This document shows positions 22,056-33,758 of a DNA stretch of 64,000 nucleotides, one piece after another. The translations under genes were made by a program, and so were the position numbers. The stretch's first letter is position 1. Each line of letters begins with the position of its first letter. The DNA is from Vigna angularis (Eukaryota; Streptophyta; Magnoliopsida; Fabales; Fabaceae): assembly GCF_016808095.1 (NCBI RefSeq), contig NC_068974.1, positions 26,768,825 to 26,832,824 on the forward strand. The letters run 5' to 3'. The notes beneath the pieces are model-generated. The model saw only the letters and a list, made by a program, of their open reading frames with translations, made no database searches and was not told where the DNA came from.

Positions 22056-22520
22056 ACGTTCATAGTTCATGCTTTATAAAATACCAAAAACTGAAATTTG
22101 TTGTTTTTCTGCTTTTCAAGTTTTGTAGAGTTGTAAAAAAGGATCACAATTAATTAAAAAAAATTGATTAAAGTCGAATATTGACAAAAATTCGACATTA
22201 ACGTTAACGTCGTATATTGAGAAAATTCGACATTAATTTAACATCGAATGTTTTAAATTCGACGTCAATTTAACGTCTCCTGATATGACGTCAATTTAAC
22301 GTCTCCTGATATGACGTCATTCACAATTTCGCTGTTAAAAGCTCAAAATATTCGACGTTGTACGTAATTTTTGTACTAGTGATATAATTTTAGAGTCCCT
22401 ATTATTAAATTAATATTTTATTTCTTTTATAATTTAAGTTATTGTTGGACTTAGAGTAATAATTTTATTATGACTATATTTACCTAAAAAATTATAGATG
22501 ATGTCAATTGCAACAATTAC

Positions 22521-23209
22521 TAGTGCTCTCAAAACTGGTAATTCGGCTCGGTCCACTACGGGATGATTATCTAGTGAATTAACTTAATCTGGCTTACTTA
22601 TTAACGAGTCAAAAAAATTTGAATTCGATCCGGCTGACTATGGGTTGGTGGGTTAAACGGATTGACTCATTCATTCACTCAATTACAATTTTTTTCTAAA
22701 TCTAAAAAATATTACATTTTTTTATATTTCAAATATAAATAAATTTCACTCTAAAATGGTGTTAAACTCCAAAGATAATTCAAAATAAAAAAAATACCAT
22801 ACAATCCAAATGTAATCCAAAAGAAAACACAAAAAACGAATAAATAATTTCTAAAATTGGGCATTTTTGTATTACTTATCCATTTATAATATTATATAGT
22901 CTTAAATGGATGAATCCATAATATTTTTTTCTGTTGAAACATCTTTTTCTTTATCCTCACCAGCAACACAATAAAAAAAAGTGTTAATTGATAATATTGA
23001 AACACAAATAATAAATAATTAAATTAAATTAGGTAGATTGGTGAGTCAACCCAACTCACCACGGGTTCAATTCAGGTGAGCCAGATTCTAAGTGGACTAT
23101 GTTGAAAATTTACCCGTATCAAAAAATGATATTTTTTTCTAACCAACCTGACCCGAACATGTGGTGGGACGAATTATTCTACAGATTCTAACCCATTTTG
23201 ACAGCATTA
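22521..23209. mobile_element. hAT-type non-autonomous element
   Basis: Imperfect inverted ends TAGTGCTCTCAAAACTGG and (revcomp) TAATGCTGTCAAAATGGG, flanked by the 8-bp duplicate ACAATTAC (22513-22520, 23210-23217), the TSD length of the hAT superfamily. The internal sequence has GGCTCGGTCCACTACGGG and GTGGTGGGACG blocks like the GGCCCGNCCC-bearing plant hAT MITEs. No coding capacity. Confidence 0.85.
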
Positions 23210-23217
23210 ACAATTAC

Positions 23218-23784
23218 CCTTCATCTTATAAAATAAAGGTACAACATATCCTTATTTCTTTTATGTTATTATAGTTACTTATGTAATAAATGAAAAACGA
23301 GTTAACAATTGTATATAATAATGAACTTAATGTAAAATTATATATATAATTTTAAATAGAGAATTATTAAGATAAAACAATTAAATATATTTACAGTGAC
23401 TCAAAAAATATCTCTTAAATCCTTTTGCTTATTCTTAATGTATTTATGATTTTTCATTTTAAAATTTTAATTATTACAAATAGAAGAAATGAGTATATAA
23501 ATGGTAAGACGGTTATTACTAAAATAGTTATTTATTTTCTTATATAATTTAAGTTATTATACTAGATATGGCATCATAATCTAAAAGTTATGATTGAACT
23601 CTGGCTTAATTAATCTACAATATCATTAACCTTACTCATCACCTGCTTAGATATAAAAACATCTTTTACGTTATTATCACGAGTTATGTAATATAAATAA
23701 ATAAAAAACGCGTTAATTAGAATTATATATATATATATATAATAATTTTAAATAGAGAATTATTAAGATACTTTTTTTTAAAGA
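23218..23784. other. AT-rich DNA with two copies of a dispersed segment
   Basis: Copies of the GTAATAAATGAAAAAC-type AT-rich unit occur near 23270 and 23690. The part at 23430-23560 resembles the flanks of the CACTA at 20157 without the insert. No gene seen. Confidence 0.45.
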
Positions 23785-24158
23785 TTAAATGTAACAACCA
23801 AAAATATAGTATTAAACTATATAAAAAAGTCATCACAATCTCAATATTAACAAGAATAGTCAATAAAAAAGGGAATATAAAATTATTTACTGTCATCTCA
23901 AAATAACTATAAAGTAAATTTTATATACAAAGTAACTAAACAAAACTATTTACAAGGCAGCTAACTAAAACCCCTACACATCACTTGCTCTTCCATCTAG
24001 TGTTTGCTTCAGGGAAACTCCATCTCTCTCTGCTCACACTCCTCAAATGATCATAGCAAAGAAAAAAATATAGGCCATACAAACACAAACAAAAGCTAAA
24101 GGTTAAGCTAGATTACAAAACAAGTCATACACCATTTATAACATATCATACATGAATC

Positions 24159-24269
24159 ATATATATGTATATATATATATGTATATATATGTATATATAT
24201 GTATATATGTATATATATATATATGTATATATGTATATATGTATATATATATGTATATATGTATATATG

Positions 24270-24304
<35 letters not shown>

Positions 24305-24487
24305 ATATATATATGTATATATGTGTATATATATATATGTATATATGTGTATATATATGTATATATGTGTATATATATGTATATATGTGTATATATATGT
24401 ATATATGTGTATATATATGTATATATGTGTATATATATGTATATATGTGTATATATATGTATATATGTGTATATATATGTATATATG

Positions 24488-24519
<32 letters not shown>

Positions 24520-24520
24520 T
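24159..24520. repeat. Compound (TATG/TA)n microsatellite with 20-bp higher-order unit
   Basis: Over 360 bp of ATATATGT-type repeats. Between about 24320 and 24480 a 20-bp unit (GTGTATATATATGTATATAT) recurs with almost no change. The long Tyr/Ile frames here on both strands are artefacts of the repeat. Confidence 0.95.
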
Positions 24521-24999
24521 AACATACATCAATCCAAACATCTTAATATGTAAAGACCTAAATCGACTGTCCAGACTTAGAATGAATGTTGAGTTATGGC
24601 GGGTTGTGCACTTATGGTGGTCTCTATTGCTTTGCAAAGTCATTGCCAATGGGTTTCACCCTACCACCCACACAAGGTTAGTCTGTTACCGCGTCGTAGG
24701 TCATACTGGAAGCACCTAGACTAAGACCTCTTGTTACTCTCACCACATGTGTCAATCTTCTTTACTTGAAAATGAAAGACCATTAGAGTGTTAGGATAAC
24801 CCCTAAGACCGAGCTTCCTACATTCATTCTAAAGAAACTTGAAACCATACTGAAGAGTCCCTCCTTGAAACTAACTTTACCAACAATGAAACCATTTGAA
24901 GTCATACATATATCCATATACTTTCACATTGAATCCCAACATATAACATCCCTGATCATACATCAAATACATACATAACCTCAAGAATAAGTCATCATA

Positions 25000-26061
25000 C
25001 ACCACTGCAAAAAAGACCTTTGAAGTCTATTATTTTGGACATTCAACGTCCTACATAGCACCGACGTCTTATTAGGAGAAGTCTCATTAGGAAACGTCAA
25101 TTTGACGTCGAATGTCATTAACAAACGTCATTAGACGTTGGTTTTCACATTAACCGACGTCCCATTTGGTTTTTCTTTTCAAAAATAAATTTACTTTTAC
25201 AATAAAATCACACTGAAATATAGAAAATGTTCTCAGCACATCACAAAATTATACATACTATGCGTTTCAAGTCGTTATAATACTAAATAATCTTAAAAGC
25301 AATCCAAAATACTAATCTTCTTGAAGGGTTGAAACATGAAATCACCAAAAGAGAATAGGCACAAGCAATGCATGGCACAAGTAATGAAGAAGGAAAGCGC
25401 CGTTGCCAAGGTCCAAGAACTCACGCACAAGAACTGCACCAAAAGCCAATGAAAATGAATTTTAATAGGTACAAATGAAAGATAATGGTTCCAAACATAA
25501 TATAATCGGTGAAAAATGATTTTAAACAGTGGAAAGTGGAAGAAAACATACCTAAACGTTAATGGCGAACGAGAGAAAACAGAGGAAGAAGATGAATGCA
25601 ACGAGAGAGAAAACGCATAACCGATGCTCGCACTCTGGAGTGGGTGAAAATGTAGGGTATTTGACGTCAGCCCCCCTCCCAATCGACATCAAATTGCTCT
25701 AAGACTTCGAACCCCTTTCCCAGCCGACGTCTAAGAGGTAAAAAAAAATTAATATTAGCATCCAAAATGAGGTAATTTCGCACCTTTTTTACATCCGTTT
25801 AGACGTTGGGGGACCTATATCCGACATCCAAACTCCATAAAACAATGATTTTTCAGTTCTAGGTGCAGACCATTTAACATCTCACGTTGAGGGAGCTGAC
25901 ATCTATACCATATTTGATTTTCTTTACAACGTCCAGAACCCTTTTAACCAACGTCTAGAATGGCATTTTCTTTACAAAATTGTCACCTATCATTTTTTAT
26001 GTTGGATTTTCTTACATTAGACGTTAAACGCGTGATGATAAACATTATTTATGCACTAATG
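25000..26061. mobile_element. Diverged CACTA element (GACGTC family)
   Basis: Ends CACCACTGCAAAAAAG and (revcomp) CATTAGTGCATAAATAA both derive from CACTAGTGCAAAAA by one or two changes. TSD ATA at 24997-24999 and 26062-26064. Subterminal GACGTC/AACGTC/GACGTT motifs on both sides. The interior contains a minus-strand frame (25293-25682, 129 codons, Phe/Ser/Leu-rich) with no recognisable domain, not called as a gene. Confidence 0.75.
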
Positions 26062-26415
26062 ATATAATACAATAGATACTTCTACACCATCCTCCAAGTC
26101 AAAGCATAACTCAAAGTTATCAGAAAACAAAGAAAAAATAATCAAAACATGTTCTGGACTAGTCGCTCAATGCCCAAGCTCTTTGTGTGAAAACATAAAG
26201 AGTGAGTTCTGCTCGCTCAACGACTACACTCGCTCAGCTAGAAGTATTCTGCTCGCTCAGCGGATACACTCGCTCAACTATACTGCATAATTCTACAGCA
26301 AAAAAAATGTAGAATTTGCACCTCTTAACCACTCATGACCTATTTTATGTATCTTTCCCAACTTTTATATAAAGGATTATGTAACAAACTTTATATAAAG
26401 GATTATGTAACATGA

Positions 26416-27305
26416 CACTAGTACAAAAATCGCGTACAACGTCGAATATTTTGGGCTTTTAACCGCGAATTCGCAAACGACGTCATATCAGGAGACGTTA
26501 AATTTACGTCGAATTTAAAAAATTTGACGTTAAATTAACGTCAAATTTTGTTATTATATGACGTTAACTTAACGTCGAATTTTGTCAATATTCGACGTTA
26601 ATCATTTTTTTTGTTTTTTTTAATTAATTGTGATCCTTTTTTACAACTCTACAAGACCTGAAAAGCAAAAAAACAACAAACTTTAATTTTTGGTATTTTA
26701 TAAAGCATGAACTATGAACGTGTAGTGTAGTATCAACAACAAACAACAAACAAGTTCAATCAAACAACAACAATAAACAAGTTCAACTAAACAACAACAA
26801 CAAACAAGTTCAACAAAAAAATAACAAACAAGTTCAACAAATAAGTTCTTCAAAATGAAAATAAAAACTAACCTTCAAAAGGTGGGTTCGTCGGAATAAA
26901 GTTTCTTCACAGTGAGAGAGAAAGCAGAATGCGCCTATGAAGGACAAGAGCACGAAAATAATAAGTTAAAACAAACAAAAATCATACATAAAGTAATTAA
27001 TTAACATGCATTTGTATCAAATGAAAGAAATATTACATGTGATACTCGTCAAACTTCGTTCGAGAAAAGTTTGAGAAGAGAAGAGGGTATTGCGCGCTAA
27101 GATAAAGTGAATGAATTTTTAATCTCTCGCTCAAATTTTTATTGAATTCACTAATCTTTTGACGTCGAATTTAAAAGTCATTCGACGTTTTATATCCTTT
27201 TACGTCGAATTACAATTCTAAACGACGTTTAATAATTATATTTATTTACAAAAATGTCACAGCTCATTTTTAACGTTGGTTATTCAGCTCATTTTTGTAC
27301 TAGTG
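26416..27305. mobile_element. CACTA element (ACGTCGAAT family), uninterrupted copy
   Basis: Termini CACTAGTACAAAAATCG and TTTTTGTACTAGTG with TSD TGA (26413-26415, 27306-27308), 890 bp. It is a reverse-oriented relative of the outer element at 20157-22381, sharing the inner GTTCAA/CAACAACAA run and the AAAGTTTCTTCACAGTGAGAG block. At the site where that copy carries the nested CACTA this one reads GAACGTGTAGTGTAG without interruption. Confidence 0.92.
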
Positions 27306-27308
27306 TGA

Positions 27309-29176
27309 GTTATTTACAATGGAAAATATCTAAACTAATAACACAATGAATAGAACTAAACCACTTTATCAATACCAAAATTAGCAAGTTTATCAAAATA
27401 GTAATTTCTTTTCCGATGAATATGAGATTTCTTGAATTTCAAATCCTCAAGAATCTTCACGTGTTATCTCAATTTTCATTTAAGTTGATCAAGGAATAAT
27501 CAAGGAATAATCAAGGAGAAGAAAATTTTTGACATAATAAAAAAAGTCACAATCAAGTCATAAATCTATAATCACTGGTTCATGAGATCTCAATTAGTTA
27601 TATAATTAGAATAATTGACATTTAAAATTTAAATATAATTTAAAATAAATATATATTTAGAGGCCAGTGTTTCTTTTTACATGGATTTGATGTAACATCT
27701 CATATATTTGTATGTTAAATTATATTAATTTAATATTTAGTTCATATAATTTAAATTATAACTATGAAATTGGTTAGAATTAGTTTAAAGAACAATCCCT
27801 ATTCAAGTACTAAGAAAATGAGGAAGATTAGATGTTACCAATCACTTAGATGATTTAACAATTCTTATAATGACACAATTTTGTATTTACAATATTTTAT
27901 TGTAACAAGCATGGTATCAGGTTACTTATTATTTAGAACAAATATGGCGTGAACTAAAATTACTATCTGAGTATAAAAATTATTTTTAATTGAGTTAAAT
28001 TATGTAAAATTGTGGAGATTATTATTTTATTAATATTTTTAAATATATATTTTGTATAATACAAGAAAACCATGTGAAGAAACCTATTGGAGAGTCTATT
28101 ATATTTAATGGTTTCTTTTTATTTTTACTTTTACTTGACTAAGAATAATCATACGAACCAAATCAACTCGTGTAGGCTAAGTCTACTTGCTAGTTGATTA
28201 ATATATTTAAAGTAGTAAGGTTGTTTCACATTTTACTTCCAATGATTTTATCGTGCATTTTTTATTTTCGAAAATAACTTTACATTTTTCTTTATCAAAT
28301 TTTAAAATTTAATGAAAAAATAAAAAATCATTCATCTTGAAATTCGATATAGAAAATAAAAAATCTTTTATCAAATTTTTGAAATTTGACGAAGAAAAAA
28401 TCTTTTATCAAATATTAACATTCGATGAAGTAAAAAAAAAATGGAGTGCAGAGGTTTTTAAATCGCAAGGACAGATTTGCAATTTAAAAAGAAAATTGAA
28501 GGTACAAGATGAAATGAATGGAGGTGCAGGTGAAACAGTAAGTAGTTACCTTGTAGAAAGAGTATTTTGGTTTGCACACCCTTCTATTGGGCCTCTCCAT
28601 GAATTCCTTCAGCCCACCTTCTAATTGGCCCATCTCTTTAGTTTTCTTAATTTTTCTTTATCCGCCTTTATTCCTCCTATGAGTCAAATAACAATTACAC
28701 CTCTCCTATTCGATACACAGTTTTTTTTTTTTTAATTTTTTAAAATATTTCCACTAGTTAAGTTAGCATTTTTTATTTAATTTTTTAAAATTTTAAATTA
28801 CCTTTGTTATTGGAAATGTTTTAGGCTATCCATTATAACACGTAGGAATGAAAACGAGGCAATTCAAAACGAACATGATTATATTCATTTTGATTATTAA
28901 TGTAAACATTCATGCACGCTCTATCTTCAACTAATATAAAATTTATGTTTTATATTCATGTCCATAATTATTTAAATATTTATCAAATATACTTTTACAG
29001 TAAATAAAAATTATAATAAAAAAACATGATATGAATAATTAAATTTCAAAACGACATAAATTTTATCTTCGAAAAATTATAATTACATAAGTTTAAAAAA
29101 TAAGTATTGTAATAATTTAAAAGTAAAAAAACGAATAAAGATGGAACAAAACGAATATTTATCTATATACTTTTAT
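27309..29176. other. AT-rich DNA, one unrecognised short ORF
   Basis: A 95-codon plus-strand frame at 28337-28624 is partly made of a degenerate repeat (AAATCTTTTATCAAAT, three times around 28355-28420) and shows no domain. Near 28580 is a GGGCCTCTCCATGAATTCC stretch of a kind I associate with dispersed legume repeats. No gene is called. Confidence 0.4.
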
Positions 29177-29185
29177 TTTTATCTT

Positions 29186-29559
29186 GGGTTAAATATGTTT
29201 TTGGTCCTTTAACTTTTAGCGAAAATTGAAATTAGTCTCTCTTCAAAACTTTGGCCTAATTTAGTCCCAAACTTCCGAAATGTGTGAATTTAGTCTTTTT
29301 TAACTAAATTTTGTTAGGTTTATTTGATGTTTCAAGTGCGTTTCATGATAGCATTTGAGTTGTTTACACCATTTGACACATTTTTTCTCCAATGTCACTC
29401 AGAAATGCGTTTGAAACATCAAATAAAGTTAACAAAATTTGGTTAAAAGGACTAAATTCACACATTTCTAAAGTTTGGGGACTAAATTAGTCCAAAGTTT
29501 TGAAGAGAAATTAATTCTAATTTTCGCTGAAAGTTAAGGGACAAAAACATATTTAACTC
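29186..29559. mobile_element. Foldback MULE MITE
   Basis: Ends GGGTTAAATATGTTTTTGG and (revcomp) GAGTTAAATATGTTTTTGTC, 9-bp TSD TTTTATCTT (29177-29185, 29560-29568). The two arms of about 165 bp are near-perfect inverted repeats around a loop of about 50 bp, so a transcript would fold into one long hairpin. Same terminal family as 11179-12297 and 32870-34822. Non-coding. Confidence 0.92.
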
Positions 29560-30775
29560 TTTTATCTTCGATAATCACAACCCATGGATTTTATATAAAA
29601 GAAGCTATGATTTCTTCATCGGAAATCATAAAGTTTTCCGTAATAGTTTTATATATTTGTTTATAGTTTTACAATTTAATAGGACTATTCATTTGAATTC
29701 ACCGTATTATTGAGAGAACCCAAACCAAAACAACAATTAAAATAATCGGTATCTTAGCTTAGTTGCTTTAATCAAATCAATTAAATTCAATAAAGAATGG
29801 TTCGAGTACTACTGTGAGATCTCGAAATTTTAAACATAATTAACATGTCAAATCGGTAATTATTACACTGCTGAGTCACCTGTCAGCTTCCATAAAAGCG
29901 TCTCGTCACACGTTCAGTGCATTAAAAACGCACCAACCGCTGCATGCACGAGCGCCACTTGTCACTTTGGAAGGTTCTGAAATCAGAGTGAGTGTGCAGG
30001 TGTCGGATGGAGAGACGTTCGTCCGCTCGAACGTGGACTGAACAAAACTTGAGTTTCGAAAAAACTCTTCCTCTCACCTGAACCTCTCATCTCCTTCCTC
30101 AGAACCTCAACTCTTCATCTTCTCCAACTTCTCTCTAAAACATCTAAACTTCTCTCTTCTGTAACTCACCGGTTCCCTCTCCGATCACGTTTCAGAGCCG
30201 TAGGAACGTTCGTCCAGCTGTGATCTTTCTTTTGGACCGAACAGATTGTGGATCGGAACTGGTAAGTTCTCGTAGTCAACCGTTTATATTTTTCTGGTTT
30301 CATGCGAACCCTAGTTTTGGTTGCATGCATGGATTCTAGGTCTGAGTTATTCTGATTTTTGGTATTTTAGACTAAGTGGAAGTTGTTGAGTGAACCCGGG
30401 TGTAGAACGCTGTTAGAGGTCGAACCAAAAATCTTGCTTTTGGGAGTACACTGCTAACCAGGTAAGGGAAGCTTATTAAATTTAATTCGTATGTTTGTCG
30501 TGTACTGTATGAACATTATGTGTGTCGCATGAAGTATGAACTGTGTTATTTGGTTGTTGGTATATGATCATAAGTATGAGTTGATATGAGTATTTGAAAA
30601 TATGAAATATATATATGTATGCTGAGAAATGAGTGAATGTAAGTGAAACTTGAATATGAACTTCTCTATGATAACGTACGTCCGACATTAAACGGTTCTT
30701 GACCGTTTGGTGTTCTAGTAAAATTCTTTGAATTGAAATACTTTCATTCGGGAAGATTTCTGGTCGAGGTTGAAC

Positions 30776-31170
30776 TGTGTCGACCTACTGTGTCGAACAC
30801 CCTTGTGACTACAGATCATCCATCTGTGTCGACCTACTGTGTCGATCACCCTTGTGACTACAGATCATCCATCTGTGTCGACCTACTGTGTCGATCACCC
30901 TTGTGACTACAGATCATCCATCTGTGTCGACCTACTGTGTCGATCACCCTTGTGACTACAGATCATCCATCTGTGTCGACCTACTGTGTCGATCACCCTT
31001 GTGACTATAGATCATCTATCTGTGTCGACCTACTGTGTCGAACACCCTTGTGACTACAGATCATCCATCTGTGTCGACCTACCGTGTCGATCACCCTTGT
31101 GACCACAGATCATCCATCTGTGTCGACCGACAGTGTCGAGTAACCTTGATTAATACAGGTCGTCCATCTA
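30776..31170 (+). repeat. 49-bp minisatellite in solo LTR B (8 copies)
   Basis: Units start at 30776, 30825, 30874, 30923, 30972, 31021, 31070 and 31119. Each opens TGTGTCGACCTACTGTGTCG and continues with ATCACCCTTGTGACTACAG. The last copy is diverged and resembles the units in solo LTR D. Each unit itself contains two TGTGTCGA submotifs. Confidence 0.95.
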
Positions 31171-31866
31171 TTTGGTAATTGGTTCTATTCTGTTTTGGAA
31201 CGGAGTAAATTCTTCGGTTTTGTTCTCCACGGTTGTCCTCATTATGAAGGGGGGCTGAACGTTCGTCTCTTTTAAGAAAGTGGAACATAGAATGAAAATG
31301 TGAATAAAAGGAAGTATTAAGGTGTGCGAACACTATAAGAAGTGAAATTATGATTTTGGTATTTGAACGAGCGTTCCATGGAGGGACGATTCTGATGTTT
31401 ATTGAATATTAAATTTTTGGTAAAGTATGACTGTGGATAAGTTAAGCCTCGCAGTCCATCCTGATGTTCCGTGAATACTATCTTCATGTAGAGGAAGTAT
31501 GTCATGTGTGGGAACGGGAGGAGGTCCTTAGTCCATAAGTTAACATGGGCGACGTAAGAACGGACTGACCTCGAGTGGCAGCTGTTTGGTGTATCCCAGT
31601 TACTACACCACTTGGGTGCAAGGACGCTTGTAACTACACAGATTCATACAGTCCGGACGGTCGGTCTAGTATTCATATATTTATGTTTTGGATGATGTTA
31701 TGTGTATTGAAGTTATGGGTTTTGTTTGAATAGAAATGTTGAAGTACGAATTTAAATTACTTAAGCTTACCCTTTCGTTCTTCTTTGTGTTGTCATCTTG
31801 TTATGTACGTTCGTCCTGTCCTTGCAATGATCATCCGCGTGGATGTGAGCAGATGGTGATGTGTCC

Positions 31867-31941
31867 CTGGAAGAAATGCTAGAAGAAGAAAATTTGGAGG
31901 ACGCAACTCTGGTGGATGTTGAAGTTAAAGCCGAGCCTTAG
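31867..31941 (+). pseudogene. Conserved acidic reading frame in solo LTR B
   Basis: Reads LEEMLEEENLEDATLVDV, then EVKAEP and TAG at 31939. Counterpart of 18819-18893 and 53409-53483. Against copy D the 25 codons differ at 14 positions, 10 of them third positions. Lies just after a GTGAGCAG acceptor-like site. No function known. Confidence 0.45.
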
Positions 31942-32180
31942 AGTGCTCGCTCATGTGTTTTAGTTTCGCTAAGTTTATTTTGTGGACGTTCGGTTATAGT
32001 TTTGTAAAGCCGTTCGTCCTTGAATTCTTGTCTGTTTTAACGTTCGTTATTTTCTGTATGTTTTGGCCGTTCGACATTTAACGCTCGTTCGGTTTTAAAT
32101 TGTAAGACTGCACTGTTTATTTGCTTAATGTAATTAATTCTGATTATGGTAATTACTATATTTTGGGATGTTACAACTAC

Positions 32181-32860
32181 CAATCCGAACAACATGAACC
32201 AAATCAATAATTTTAATTTATTATTATTATTTATTATCCTTTGATTTTTAGGATAAAATTATGATAATTTTTATATTTTTCTATTATTTTATTTCATTAT
32301 AAGAAAATTAAACACTCAGTGTCATGTAAAAATTGACGTTAGTTAATTAATAGTATTGTATTGGACTTTTGTCGCATGTATAGCCTACTCTACCTAAATC
32401 ACATATACTAATGCATTAGTAAAATTTTTGAAAGTTAATTCTAAATACTGTGTTGATGTTGATTCATCGTTAACTTTTAAATTAATTTTAAATGATACTG
32501 GCTTAGCGTTAGTTTGCTGTCAATAATTTATTGTTATTTAAAAATATAAATCGATGCTAAATAAAATCTATTTTTATTATAATTTAATTTATATTAATAT
32601 GATAGACGCTAATGATAATATATTTTTTAAATCTCATATAGTTTTAAAATCTTGAATAACTCCTTCATCTTTAATAAAATAAAATATAATAAGTAAATTA
32701 TAAGTGATAAAAGAGATGAGTGAGAATAAATTTGGATGAAAGATATGATTGTAATGAAAAAAATAAAGAGATGTGTAGATGTGAAAAATAAGTATAGATG
32801 AAGAAGATGATTGTAGATAAAGATTAGTATAATAAATAAGATAAGTACTAATCTATAACA
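32181..32860. other. AT-rich spacer, no gene seen
   Basis: Featureless up to the TSD of the next element. Confidence 0.5.
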
Positions 32861-33364
32861 TAAATTTAAGGGTTAAATATGTTTTTAGTTTCTTAAGAAT
32901 TAAATATTTTTTAGTTTTTGTCTCTCTTTCCAAACTTTTCTTCACTTTAATCTTATACCTTAAGAAACTATAATTTTTAGTTTTCGAAAAGTAACGACGT
33001 TAAATTTAATCTGATGTGCTTAAGAGTGTGCCACTTCTGATGTCAGCTTACTTGCCCATTGTGTGACACATTTCTATTTTTGTATGAAACTCAGAAAAGG
33101 GTTTTTAAAAACTTTTCCATCGCCATTCCCACAACCTCACCCCAACTCTCTTCTCCCTCCTCTCTCCCACCGACACCCTTGCCTCCGCCACCAGTCAAGC
33201 TCCCTTCTACGTTTGCACTCGAGGGCCAATCTCCGTCTGGCCCGAGGAAACCTTTGCACGCCTCCGTTACCTTTGGGGAGGCCTACGCCCCATAGAAACT
33301 GTCTACCTGAGACTGTTCCCTGGCCCGTAGGTCCTGACACAAGGTTAGAATTCTAGCTCTTTCA

Positions 33365-33753
33365 GAGTGAAAAAGAAGTTAACAAAGAAAATTAGGGACC
33401 TTAAAAAGTTCATCGAAGAGGGAGAAAAGTATGCACCACTAGACCACATTGCTACTCTTCCTTCAAAAACTTTTCATATTCTCACATAAGAATGTATGAA
33501 TTTTGAGAGTAGAAAACATGCTTCTGAGCAACTAATGGAAGCACTGAAAGATGATGGGGTTGCCATGATTGGATTGTATGGAATGAGGGGTTGTGGTCAA
33601 ACTACATTAACAAAAGAAATTAAAAAGACTGTAGAAGCTGAGCATCTTTTTACCACAATTATTTTTGTCACTATGTCTGGTACACTAGAAGTTCGAAGGA
33701 TTCAAGAAAAAATTGCAAGTTCATTGCAATATACATTTCCTAATCAACTTTAA
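33365..33753 (+). pseudogene. Captured NB-ARC (CC-NBS-LRR resistance-type) fragment
   Basis: The frame reads KKIRDLKKFIEEGEKYAP, then LDHIATLPSKTFHILT, a TAA at 33487, then ECMNFESRKHASEQLMEALK and the P-loop region AMIGLYGMRGCGQTTLTKEI, ending EVRRIQEKIASSLQYTFPNQ. This is the linker between coiled coil and NB-ARC plus the first part of the nucleotide-binding domain of RPS2-type plant immune receptors. The Walker A consensus GMGGCGKTT is altered to GMRGCGQTT, so the ATP-binding Lys is lost. The in-frame stop and the end right after the RNBS-A area leave no usable receptor. An ORF of 85 codons starts at 33496. Confidence 0.85.
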
Positions 33754-33758
33754 CACAC

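Larger units (their letters stand above)
20157..22381. mobile_element. CACTA element (ACGTCGAAT family) interrupted by a second CACTA
   Basis: Termini CACTAGTACAAAAACAG and TTTTTGTACTAGTG with a 3-bp TSD ATA (20154-20156, 22382-22384). Subterminal regions are packed with GACGT/ACGTC-containing motifs (ATTCGACGT, AACGTCGAAT), different from the GCCTCGGTT family. Without the nested element (20751-22055 plus its 3-bp TSD) it would be about 917 bp, matching the 890-bp relative in opposite orientation at 26416-27305. No transposase. Confidence 0.9.
23790..26415 (-). mobile_element. Decayed minus-strand LTR relative, carrying nested elements
   Basis: Starts TGTAACAACCAAAAATA, like the reverse complement of the solo-LTR 3' end. 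It then shows in order GCTCACACTCC, ATGATCATAGCAAAG (compare GATCATTGC in the solo LTRs), GGTTAAGCTAGATTAC, and much further on the GGTTAGTCTGTTACCGC and GTAGGTCA blocks. That order is the inverse of the solo LTR layout. It is diverged, holds a long TA/TG microsatellite and the CACTA at 25000-26061, and its right end is uncertain. GCTCGCTCA repeats occur at 26190-26280. Confidence 0.45.
29813..32175 (+). mobile_element. Solo LTR B (GTTCG-rich family)
   Basis: TGTGAGATCTCG ... TTTTGGGATGTTACA with TSD ACTAC (29808-29812, 32176-32180), 2363 bp, no internal region. Landmarks: pyrimidine-rich leader CTTCTCTC around 30110-30160, donor-like GGAACTG|GTAAGT (30262), CCAG|GTAAGGGAAGC (30462), an array of a 49-bp minisatellite (30776-31170), CAGTCCGGACGG at about 31650, GCAATGATCATCCGCGTGG at about 31826, and the acidic frame ending at 31941. 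Confidence 0.9.

Noticed and set aside
24146..24719. Five long Tyr/Ile-rich ORFs on both strands
   Set aside because: They are produced by the TA/TG microsatellite in every frame and have no other content.
25293..25682. 129-codon minus-strand ORF inside a CACTA
   Set aside because: Hydrophobic/Ser-rich composition with no family. Likely chance openness in a non-autonomous element, though a captured fragment cannot be excluded.
33496..33753. A functional NBS-type resistance gene
   Set aside because: Lies within a 9-bp-TSD MULE, has an upstream in-frame stop, lacks the Walker A Lys and ends at the GRAS junction.
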